Assembly: GCF_001039265.1 (NCBI RefSeq)
Contig: NZ_LFEK01000079.1
Coordinates: forward strand, 1-6,020
Direction of reading: 5' to 3'
DNA from: Synechococcus sp. GFB01
Lineage (GTDB): Bacteria; Cyanobacteriota; Cyanobacteriia; PCC-6307; Cyanobiaceae
DNA: 6,020 bases
Numbering within the stretch: position 1 is the stretch's first letter; the number at the start of each line of letters is the position of its first letter. The translations under genes and the position numbers were made by a program. Shown here one piece after another: positions 1-5,615 of the stretch. A model generated the notes under the pieces. It did not search any database. It saw nothing but the letters and a program-made list of their open reading frames with translations, and had not been told where the DNA came from.

Positions 1-1
1 C

Positions 2-634
2 CTGAGAGTGCTCACCCACTGCAACGCCGGCTGGCTCGCCACGGTGGACTGGGGCACGGCCCTGGCGCCGATCTACAAGGCCCACCGCGCCGGGCTCCAC
101 ATCCATGTGTGGGTGGATGAGACGCGGCCGCGCAATCAGGGCGCCTCGCTCACCGCCTGGGAGCTGGGGCGCGAGGAGGTGCCGCACACCGTGATCGTGG
201 ACAACGCCGGGGGCCACCTCATGCAGCACGGCCAGGTGGATGCTGTGATCGTGGGCACCGACCGCACCACCCGCCGCGGCGACGTGTGCAACAAGATCGG
301 CACCTACCTCAAGGCCCTGGCCGCTCGCGACAACAACGTGCCCTTCTACGTGGCCCTGCCCGCCTCCACGATCGACTGGACGATCGACGACGGGGTGGCC
401 GAGATCCCGATCGAAGCCCGCAGCGCCGAGGAGGTGACGGCCATTCAGGGCCGCGTGCTCACCGGCGCCAGCGAGGGCTCGATCGCCAGCGTGCAGCTCA
501 CACCCGCTGGCAGCGCCGGCTTCAACCCCGGTTTCGACGTGACGCCCGCCCGTCTGGTGACGACGCTGATCACCGAGCGTGGCGTGGCCGCGGCGAGCGA
601 GGCGGGGCTGCGGGGGCTGTATGGCGATGGCTGA
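2..634 (+). CDS. mtnA: S-methyl-5-thioribose-1-phosphate isomerase, 3' part (5' end outside window)
   Basis: MtnA isomerises 5-methylthioribose-1-phosphate to 5-methylthioribulose-1-phosphate in the cytoplasm, as part of methylthioadenosine salvage. The frame is open from base 2, and the GTG at base 8 lies inside the protein ([10 protein letters not shown]), so it is not the start. About 210 C-terminal residues are present of the roughly 345 usual for the family. The THCNAG motif carries the catalytic Cys, and GTDR carries the catalytic Asp exactly 80 residues later, the same spacing as Cys160/Asp240 in Bacillus subtilis MtnA. The DETRPR, DNA and NKIGT blocks and the C-terminal FNPGFDVTP signature also match the family. 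These motifs separate it from the related eIF2B subunits. The stop codon lies inside the next gene (14-bp overlap), so the two are probably co-transcribed and translationally coupled. No frame disruption is seen. Confidence 0.95.
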   Translation: MRVLTHCNAGWLATVDWGTALAPIYKAHRAGLHIHVWVDETRPRNQGASLTAWELGREEVPHTVIVDNAGGHLMQHGQVDAVIVGTDRTTRRGDVCNKIGTYLKALAARDNNVPFYVALPASTIDWTIDDGVAEIPIEARSAEEVTAIQGRVLTGASEGSIASVQLTPAGSAGFNPGFDVTPARLVTTLITERGVAAASEAGLRGLYGDG

Positions 635-1343
635 CGGCTGCGGACCGCTGGATCAGCGGCGGGCGCTGCTGAGCGCGGCCCAGGGGCTCAACGCATGCGG
701 TCTCAATCAAGGCACGGCCGGCAATCTCTCGCTGCGCATCCCAGGCGGCCTCCTGATCACGCCCAGTTCCCTGCCCTACGAACAGATGGGTCCGGAGGAT
801 CTGGTGGCGATCGATCCGCAGGGTCGTCCGCTCGCGGACTCCGCCACCACGACCGGGCGTGCACCCTCCTCCGAGTGGCGCCTCCACGCCGACATCCTGG
901 CCCGCCGGCCCGAGATCGCTGCGGTGGTGCACTGCCATTCGGTGCATGCCACGGCCCTGGCCTGCCACGGCCGTGGCATTCCGCCGTTTCACTACATGGT
1001 GGTGCAGGCGGGCGGGCCCGACATCCGCTGCGCCGGCTATGCCACCTTCGGCAGTCAGGAGCTCTCGGATCTGGCCGTGGCGGCGCTCCGGGAACGTCGG
1101 GCCTGCCTGCTGGCCCATCACGGCCAGGTGACCCTGGGCTCGAGCCTCGAGCAGGCCCTGGCGCTGGCGGTGGAGGTGGAGACGCTCGCCCAGATGTATC
1201 TGCAGGCTCTGCAGCTGGGCGAACCGCCGCTGCTCTCGGGGGAGGAGATGGAAGAGGTGGCGGAGCAGATGCAGCGCCGCCACTACGGCGCGTTCAGCGA
1301 CCCCGCCGCTCCGCCAGGCCAGAGCCCAGATCTGCCGCGGTGA
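621..1343 (+). CDS. class II aldolase/adducin family protein; likely 5-methylthioribulose/5-deoxyribulose-1-phosphate aldolase
   Basis: This is a 240-residue protein of the zinc-dependent class II aldolase fold (L-fuculose-phosphate aldolase type). Seen in the sequence: GNLS phosphate-binding loop (residues 34-37), TPSSLPYE (48-54), SSEW with the putative catalytic Glu85, HCH zinc ligands His104 and His106, and AHHG with His167. The spacings Glu-19-His, His-2-His and His-61-His equal those of E. coli FucA Glu73/His92/His94/His155. The start overlaps the end of mtnA; ATG 621 is chosen, with ATG 627 as an alternative two codons later. Position next to mtnA suggests that it cleaves the MtnA product to dihydroxyacetone phosphate plus a (methylthio)acetaldehyde, as the Ald2 enzymes of Rhodospirillum rubrum and E. 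coli do. Because the aldolase Glu is present, I prefer this to MtnB dehydratase. The substrate is inferred from context; the family is certain. Confidence 0.88.
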   Translation: MAMADGCGPLDQRRALLSAAQGLNACGLNQGTAGNLSLRIPGGLLITPSSLPYEQMGPEDLVAIDPQGRPLADSATTTGRAPSSEWRLHADILARRPEIAAVVHCHSVHATALACHGRGIPPFHYMVVQAGGPDIRCAGYATFGSQELSDLAVAALRERRACLLAHHGQVTLGSSLEQALALAVEVETLAQMYLQALQLGEPPLLSGEEMEEVAEQMQRRHYGAFSDPAAPPGQSPDLPR

Positions 1344-1363
1344 GCGCCGCGGCCAGGCCGGCA

Positions 1364-1425
1364 GGGCCAGCACCACGCCGGACCCCGAACACGGTCACGG
1401 AACACGGTCACGCCCGTGCTGCCCC
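1364..1425. terminator. possible bidirectional stem between convergent genes
   Basis: The aldolase gene ends at 1343 and the minus-strand symporter pseudogene ends at 1408, so transcription converges here. GGGCCAGCAC (1364-1373) can pair with GTGCTGCCCC (1416-1425) in 9 of 10 positions, around a 42-base loop that contains a tandem repeat. There is no T-tract on either strand. The right arm lies inside the last codons of the symporter gene. In DNA this GC-rich such a pairing can easily arise by chance, so this is a weak candidate. Confidence 0.18.
1387..1412. repeat. perfect 13-bp tandem duplication at the convergent junction
   Basis: The unit GAACACGGTCACG occurs twice back to back with no mismatch (1387-1399 and 1400-1412). 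The TGA stop of the symporter reading frame (1408-1410, minus strand) lies in the second copy. A recent slippage duplication would give this pattern. It does not change the protein, because the stop comes first in the reading direction. Confidence 0.9.
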
Positions 1426-1846
1426 CAGCATCAGGGCCAGGGCGCTCCACAGCAGGGTCAGCGCCAGGCACAGGGCTCCCCAGGCCGGCAGCCCCCAGCT
1501 GTGCACCGCCAGCGGCGCCACCACCGTGACCACCCCGCCGGCCAGCACCGGCTGCAGCAGCAGCTGCTTCACCGAGAAGGCCGGCAGCGCCTCGCTGCGG
1601 CCGCCCGGATCGGCCATGCCGAGCAACAGCAGGCCGCTGGCGGCCACGCCGGTGGCCTGGCCGAATTCGATCACCGCCCGCTCGAACCACCCCGCCGGCA
1701 GGATGCGCCGCGCCAGCAGCAGCACCACCAGCAGGTTCCAGGCCAGGCCGAAGCCCGAGAGCACCAGCAGCGGCAGCCAGTTGGCCCGCAGCAGCGGCAG
1801 GTTGAGCCCCGCCGTGGCGGCGGCGATCAGCAGATCGGTCGCCAGA

Positions 1847-1851
1847 CCCCC
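1847..1851 (-). other. frameshift site in the symporter pseudogene: C5 run (G5 in gene sense)
   Basis: Upstream of this run the symporter frame reads ...LQSDLG and then soon hits a stop (VWRPIC-stop). Downstream, the adjacent frame reads ...GGLATDLLIAAATAGLNL and onward to a natural end. Restoring one G, which makes the run six, joins them as SDLGGLATDLLIA without loss. The site is a homopolymer, so either a real slippage mutation or a base-calling error fits. Confidence 0.8.
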
Positions 1852-2675
1852 AGGTCGCTCTGCAGGCTGGGCAGCGCCAGGTCGGTGCCGCCGCTGCGCT
1901 CCAGGCCCAGCCGCACCAGCAGAGAGCCCGCCAGCGCCAGGGGGTAGACCGGCAGGGTATCGACCACCATGCGCAGCGGACCGCCGAGCGGTGTGGCGGC
2001 CCACTCCAGCGCCGCCTGCATCACCACCCCCAGGCCCACCGCCAGGCCCACCAGCCCCAGGTTCACCGCCAGCTGGCCCAGGCGGGCCGGCCAGCCCTGA
2101 CCCGTCGACGCCTGATCCGGGGCTGTCACCGGCGCGGAGGTCTGCCCGGGCTCGGGCAGGACGCAGTGGGGAGCGCTGCCATCCAGCAGCCACCCCCGGC
2201 GCTGCGCCAGCACCACCAGCAACCCACCCACCACCGTGGAGCTGAGCAGGCCCACCGTGGCCATGGCCAGGCCGAGATCGGTGCCGCCGGCAAAGCCCAG
2301 ATCGGCATAGATCGGCCCCATCACCGCGGCGCTGCCGTGCCCCCCCTCGAAGCCCACCTCGATCAGGCAGGCCATCAGCGGATCGGCACCGAGCCAGGGG
2401 CCGAGCACCAGCAGCACCGCCGCCGCGCCCATCAGGTACTGGCCGAAGCCCAGGGTGAGGCCGAGCAGGGTCTGGGCGGCGGCCGGCTTCCACAACCGCG
2501 CCAGATCCGGCAGGGGCCGCGCCAGCATCAGGGTGCCGAACACGAAGGTGAGCAGCACCATGGGCAGCCGGGCCCACAGGTCCTCCACCGGAGCCGGCAG
2601 CACCGGCCAGGGGCCGTGGGGTCCCAGCACCACCCCCAGCACGCCGGCCAGCAGCGCCGCCGGCAGGCCGATGCG

Positions 2676-2678
2676 CTA
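2676..2678 (-). other. in-frame amber (TAG) at codon 34 of the symporter pseudogene
   Basis: The frame entering from GTG 2777 encodes a plausible first membrane helix, reaches TAG, and resumes as RIGLPAALLAGVLG, which fits the GltS N-terminal region on both sides. The stop sits where E. coli GltS has Lys-Lys, so a single CAG-to-TAG (Gln to stop) change is the simplest origin. It is not in a homopolymer, so it is less likely than the frameshift to be a sequencing artefact. Confidence 0.8.
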
Positions 2679-2773
2679 CAGGCCCAGCGCCGGCCCGATC
2701 GCCCGGCCCGCCGCCACCAGCAGTCCGAGCAGGGCCAGGGCCAGCGCCAGCAGCAGCGGGCCGTGCAGCGTGC

Positions 2774-2777
2774 TCAC
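2774..2777 (-). promoter_or_regulatory. GTGA stop/start overlap coupling the peptidase and symporter genes
   Basis: In gene sense the four bases GTGA hold the GTG start of the symporter reading frame and the TGA stop of the S9 peptidase. No strong Shine-Dalgarno sequence is seen just upstream, so translation of the symporter probably depended on ribosomes ending the peptidase. This makes the two one transcription and translation unit. Confidence 0.7.
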
Positions 2778-4657
2778 AGGCCGAAGTGATGGCGGAAGAA
2801 GGCCTCGGTGGCCTCAAGCACGGCGATCTGCACGGCGCTGCTGCGGAAGCCGTGGCCCTCGCCGGCGAAGCGGTGCACCTCCACCGCGATGCCGTTGGCC
2901 CGCAGCGCGGCCGCCATGCGCTCGGTCTGCTCAGGAGGCACTACCGCATCCTCGAGGCCCTGAAAGAAGATCACCGGGCAGCGGATCCGATCGGCGTGCG
3001 CCAGCGGTGAGCGTGCCTCATAGGTGGCCTGCGCTTCCGGCCAGGGTCCGATCAGACCATCGAGATAGCGGGCTTCGAAGCGATGGCTTCCGCGTGCCAG
3101 CGCGCTCGGGTCGGTGACGCCGTAGCGGCTGGCACCGGCGCGAAACCCCTCGGTGAAGCAGAGGGCGGCCAGGGCCGTGAAGCCGCCGGCGCTGCCGCCT
3201 TCGATGGCGATCCGCTCCGGGCTCGCCCGGCCTGCGGCGATCAGGGCGCTGGCGGCGGCGGCGCAGTCGCCCACATCCACCACGCCCCACTGGCCATCGA
3301 GCCGTTCGCGGTAGGCCCGACCGAAGCCGGTGGAGCCGCCATAGTTCACATCCACCACGCCCCAGCCGCGCGAGGTCCAGAACTGGATGCCCAGGCTCAG
3401 CCCCCGCCGCGCCATGCCGGTGGGGCCGCTGTGGCCCTTCACCAGCAGCGCTGACTCGGGACTGGCGCCACCGGCAGGGGGGTAGTACCAGGCGTGGGTG
3501 GATGCCCCACCGTGGCCGGCGAACCAGAGTGGCTCCGGTTGGCTGATCGCCTCCGCCGGCAGGGGGGAGGCGGCCGCCGGAGTGTGCCGCCAGCTGCCGC
3601 TGGCCAGCTCCAGTTCCAGCAGCCCCTGGGGGGTGATGGGGTTGCTGGCGATGGCCACCAGCCGCCCCGCTGCGGCGCTGAGGCCGGCCAGATCATCGAA
3701 GGGCTGATCGATCGGCTGCCAGGCGGCTGGCGTGCCCACCGCCGGCGGCCCCAGGTTCACCCGGCCCAGCTGCCAGGTTCCATCCCGGCAGGCTGCGGCG
3801 ATCAGCTCCCGGCCATCCCAGGCGCTGGTGGCCATGCCGAAGACCCATTGGGGCATGGCGAATTCGGCCGCCATCGGCAGCAGCGGCTGCCAGTGGCCGG
3901 AACCGGTGTCGAGCCGCTGCAGGTTCCACCAGCCCGACGCATCGCAGGCCACCACGAGCTGATCCGCCGCGATCCAGAGCGGCTGAAACACCGAGATCGG
4001 CTGGGGATCGGTCGGGCCGGAGCCCGCTACCGGCCGCGCCCGCGCCAGCGTTCCGTTGGCCTGCACATCAGCCAGCCACAGCTGGCTGCGCTCCCAGGGC
4101 ATCCACGGCTGTTGCCACTCCACCCAGGCCAGCTGGCGGCCGTCGGGGCTGAGGCAGGCATAGCCGCAGAAGTCGGCCGGCCGATGCAGCAGCAGCGGCT
4201 CGCCGCCTTCCAGGGGCACCGCCACCAGCTGGTCGCGGCCGCCGGCTTCCTGCACCCCGATCCAGCGGCGCCGCCCCGCATCGATCAGGCCATCGGCAAA
4301 GGCCCGCTCGCCGGGCGCCAGCAGCCGGCTCGGTTCCCCCAGGGGCGCACCGCTGTCCGGATCGAGCGCCAGGTGCCAGAGGCAGCGGTCGCCGTCATGC
4401 ACCCACACCAGATCGCCGCCGCTGATCGCGTAGACCCCGCCGCCGTATTCATGCACGCGGCTGCGAAGGTTCCAGCTGCCGGGGGTGAGCTCGATGGCCG
4501 TCCCTGCTGAGCCGGCACGCAGCATCAGGGTGGTGCGGCCCTGTTCGTGGGGCCGCTGCTCGAGCCACAGCAGCCGGTCGCCGCTCAGCCGTGGTTCCTT
4601 CACCACAGGGATGCGGCCCACCACGGCGGCGGCCGCCAGGGGCTCCCAGGCGCTCAA
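2774..4657 (-). CDS. S9 family peptidase (prolyl oligopeptidase / acylaminoacyl-peptidase-like)
   Basis: This is a 627-residue serine peptidase, expected to trim short peptides in the cytoplasm; no signal peptide is visible. Residues of about 20-375 have the repeated short beta-strand pattern of the S9 beta-propeller (for example HEYGGGVY near 69 and LSPDGRQLAWVEW near 169). Residues of about 385-627 form the alpha/beta-hydrolase domain. The catalytic triad is intact: Ser489 in GGSAGG, Asp570 in GLEDAVVPPEQ, His602 in GEGHGF. The DVNYGGSTGFGRAYR block just before the nucleophile elbow is typical of the family. The start is TTG at 4657; an upstream in-frame TAG at 4685-4687 limits extension, no ATG lies near, and GGAG sits 7 bases before the TTG. 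The gene diverges from def and its stop overlaps the broken symporter gene. Cleavage preference cannot be read from the sequence. Confidence 0.92.
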   Translation of the reverse strand: MSAWEPLAAAAVVGRIPVVKEPRLSGDRLLWLEQRPHEQGRTTLMLRAGSAGTAIELTPGSWNLRSRVHEYGGGVYAISGGDLVWVHDGDRCLWHLALDPDSGAPLGEPSRLLAPGERAFADGLIDAGRRRWIGVQEAGGRDQLVAVPLEGGEPLLLHRPADFCGYACLSPDGRQLAWVEWQQPWMPWERSQLWLADVQANGTLARARPVAGSGPTDPQPISVFQPLWIAADQLVVACDASGWWNLQRLDTGSGHWQPLLPMAAEFAMPQWVFGMATSAWDGRELIAAACRDGTWQLGRVNLGPPAVGTPAAWQPIDQPFDDLAGLSAAAGRLVAIASNPITPQGLLELELASGSWRHTPAAASPLPAEAISQPEPLWFAGHGGASTHAWYYPPAGGASPESALLVKGHSGPTGMARRGLSLGIQFWTSRGWGVVDVNYGGSTGFGRAYRERLDGQWGVVDVGDCAAAASALIAAGRASPERIAIEGGSAGGFTALAALCFTEGFRAGASRYGVTDPSALARGSHRFEARYLDGLIGPWPEAQATYEARSPLAHADRIRCPVIFFQGLEDAVVPPEQTERMAAALRANGIAVEVHRFAGEGHGFRSSAVQIAVLEATEAFFRHHFGL

Positions 4658-4712
4658 GCAGGGTCTCCAGCCAGCCCTCCTAAACTAGAAGTCCTCTTTG
4701 GGAAACCCTCCT
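4658..4712. promoter_or_regulatory. 55-bp divergent intergenic region (peptidase / def)
   Basis: Both genes must be driven from here or from inside each other's 5' ends. The patch 4681-4706 is clearly more AT-rich than its surroundings. TAAACT (4681-4686, plus strand) is a 4-of-6 match to a -10 box for def, but I see no good -35 partner. CCCTCCT occurs twice (4675-4681 and 4706-4712), so the minus strand carries two AGGAGGG motifs. The nearer one ends 18 bases before the peptidase TTG, too far to be its main ribosome site. Confidence 0.35.
4665..4668 (-). promoter_or_regulatory. ribosome binding site deciding the TTG start of the S9 peptidase
   Basis: In gene sense, GGAG is followed by seven bases and then TTG (4655-4657). 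The spacing is normal, and no ATG or GTG exists between the upstream stop and this TTG. A start further inside the protein would remove residues that look like ordinary family sequence (EPRLSGDRLLWLEQRP). Confidence 0.5.
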
Positions 4713-5318
4713 GTGGCCGGCAGCTTCGCCCAGATGGCCCATTCGGCCGCTCAGGCCAGCCGCGGCGTGCAGGTGCCCAAGCAGGTGCTCGATCAGCCCC
4801 CCCTGCCGATCCACACCCTGGGCGATCCGGTGCTGCGGGCCCCGGCCAGGCGCGTCAGCAAGGTGGATGAAGCGGTGCGCGATCTGGCCCGCGACATGCT
4901 GCGCAGCATGTACACCGCTCACGGCATCGGCCTGGCGGCGGCCCAGGTGGGGGTGCACAAGCAGCTGCTGGTGATCGATCTCGATCCCGAGAACCCCGCC
5001 AACCCGCCGATGGTGCTGGTCAACCCCGAGATCCGCTCGTTCGGCTCCTCCCTCGACACCTATGAGGAGGGCTGCCTCAGCATCCCCGGGGTCTACCTCA
5101 ATGTGGTGCGCCCCACCGTGGTGGAGGTGAGTTACCGCGATGAGATGGGCAGGCCCCAGAAGCTCAAGGCCGACGGTCTGCTGGGCCGCTGCATCCAGCA
5201 CGAGATGGACCATCTCAACGGCGTGCTGTTCGTGGATCGGGTCACCGATGAGCTCAGCCTCAACGAGGGCCTGAAGGAGAAGGGCTTCCAGCGCTCCGAC
5301 GTTCACTCGATCCGCTGA
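4713..5318 (+). CDS. def: peptide deformylase
   Basis: Def is a metalloenzyme (Fe2+ or Zn2+) that removes the formyl group from the N-terminal methionine of new proteins as they leave the ribosome. All three signature motifs are present in order: GIGLAAAQ (71-78), EGCLS (119-123) with metal ligand Cys121, and QHEMDH (162-167) with metal ligands His163 and His167 and catalytic Glu164. GTG 4713 is chosen because it gives 201 residues and an N-terminus (MAGSFAQMA) like picocyanobacterial Def proteins; TTG 4698 and ATG 4734 are in-frame alternatives. The roughly 30-residue N-terminal extension before PPLPIHTLGDPVLR is longer than in E. coli Def (169 residues). Motif I has Ala where many homologues have Pro (GIGLAAPQ), which the family consensus allows. 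The next gene begins 18 bases downstream, so the two probably share a transcript. Confidence 0.96.
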   Translation: MAGSFAQMAHSAAQASRGVQVPKQVLDQPPLPIHTLGDPVLRAPARRVSKVDEAVRDLARDMLRSMYTAHGIGLAAAQVGVHKQLLVIDLDPENPANPPMVLVNPEIRSFGSSLDTYEEGCLSIPGVYLNVVRPTVVEVSYRDEMGRPQKLKADGLLGRCIQHEMDHLNGVLFVDRVTDELSLNEGLKEKGFQRSDVHSIR

Positions 5319-5336
5319 GCGCCCCGGAGCCCTCCG

Positions 5337-5534
5337 ATGCCCATGAAACCGCTGGCCGGGATCTTCCTGGCCCTGGCCTGCCTGCTCGGGATCGCCGCCA
5401 CCGGCTCGGTGTTCGAGCTGGCCTACGGCGATCCGGATCTCGGCCTGGTGACGACCCGCTGGATCCTCGGCCTGAGTCTGCCCGGCACGCTGGCGTCCCT
5501 GCTGCTGGCGATCCGCATCAACCGGCCCGCCTGA
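5337..5534 (+). CDS. small two-helix membrane protein of unknown function (65 aa)
   Basis: I do not recognise a named family. The protein has two hydrophobic stretches, about residues 5-25 and 42-60, joined by a short loop with Glu27, Asp32 and Asp34. Lys4 and the C-terminal Arg60 and Arg63 suggest that both ends lie in the cytoplasm, with the acidic loop on the outer or lumenal side. ATG 5337 is preferred because GGAG (5326-5329) precedes it by seven bases; ATG 5343 is an alternative. It lies 18 bases after def, which suggests co-transcription. The good ribosome site, codon pattern and coherent two-helix topology support a real gene; no function can be inferred beyond membrane location. Confidence 0.75.
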   Translation: MPMKPLAGIFLALACLLGIAATGSVFELAYGDPDLGLVTTRWILGLSLPGTLASLLLAIRINRPA

Positions 5535-5615
5535 TCCCCCATGGCGCGAGCTGCTGCCCTGGTGGACCCAGCTCGATGTGCATACGATGACGAACGGCCC
5601 CGGTACCCTGCCGTG
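5535..5615. promoter_or_regulatory. intergenic stretch with an inverted repeat and a weak -10-like box
   Basis: CGAGCTG (5547-5553) and CAGCTCG (5569-5575) form a perfect 7-bp stem with a 15-base loop. No T-run follows, so a standard terminator is unlikely. Just after it, TACGAT (5583-5588) matches the -10 consensus at 4 of 6 positions, without a convincing -35 box. Together they could mark a promoter for the downstream exported protein with an operator or attenuator-like stem, but this is weak. Confidence 0.25.

Larger units (their letters stand above)
1408..2777 (-). pseudogene. gltS: sodium/glutamate symporter-like protein (ESS family, GltS-like), broken by an amber codon and a frameshift
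   Basis: The reconstructed product is a hydrophobic transporter of about 456 residues. It resembles the ESS family, which imports glutamate with Na+ across the inner membrane. Seen: the GGHG motif of the GltS re-entrant loop (FEGGHGSAAV, followed by a GLAMATVGLL helix), an N-terminal GRxxGPxLG helix leading into a 'RIGLPAALLAG' segment like the 'KYTIPEPVAGG' of E. coli GltS, and a second-half FGQATGVAASGLLLL element. The reading starts at GTG 2777, overlapping the stop of the upstream peptidase gene. Codon 34 is TAG (2676-2678). The frame continues to about 1850 and then resumes one frame over to the TGA at 1408-1410. Adding one base makes the total length divisible by three, so a single deletion suffices. 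A restart at GTG 2642 would lose the first helix and would still hit the frameshift. Family call is good; the exact substrate is unproven. Confidence 0.8.

Noticed and set aside
621..1343. Assignment of the aldolase-fold gene as mtnB (methylthioribulose-1-phosphate dehydratase)
   Set aside because: The neighbouring mtnA makes MtnB tempting, but the FucA-type catalytic Glu with exact zinc-ligand spacing is present, and the Glu I expect in MtnB/APIP is absent.
570..1376. Minus-strand open frame (268 codons) opposite the aldolase
   Set aside because: It is a shadow of the aldolase gene; the plus-strand frame has all zinc and catalytic residues.
695..2245. Long plus-strand open frame (516 codons) across the aldolase, the junction and the symporter pseudogene
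   Set aside because: It runs antisense or out of frame to recognisable proteins, crosses the gene boundary, and its translation is a Pro/Ala/Arg/Gly-rich string with no domain pattern, as expected for a shadow frame in GC-rich DNA.
2676..2678. Programmed readthrough or recoding of the amber codon in the symporter gene
   Set aside because: No recoding element is visible, and a second disabling frameshift downstream makes decay the simpler explanation.
3494..4510. Plus-strand open frame (338 codons) opposite the S9 peptidase
   Set aside because: It is fully antisense to a protein with an intact catalytic triad, and its translation shows no family signature.
4698..4712. Def starting at TTG 4698
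   Set aside because: The added residues (MGNPP) are not needed to match relatives, TTG is rarer, and GTG 4713 gives the expected 201-residue length and N-terminus.
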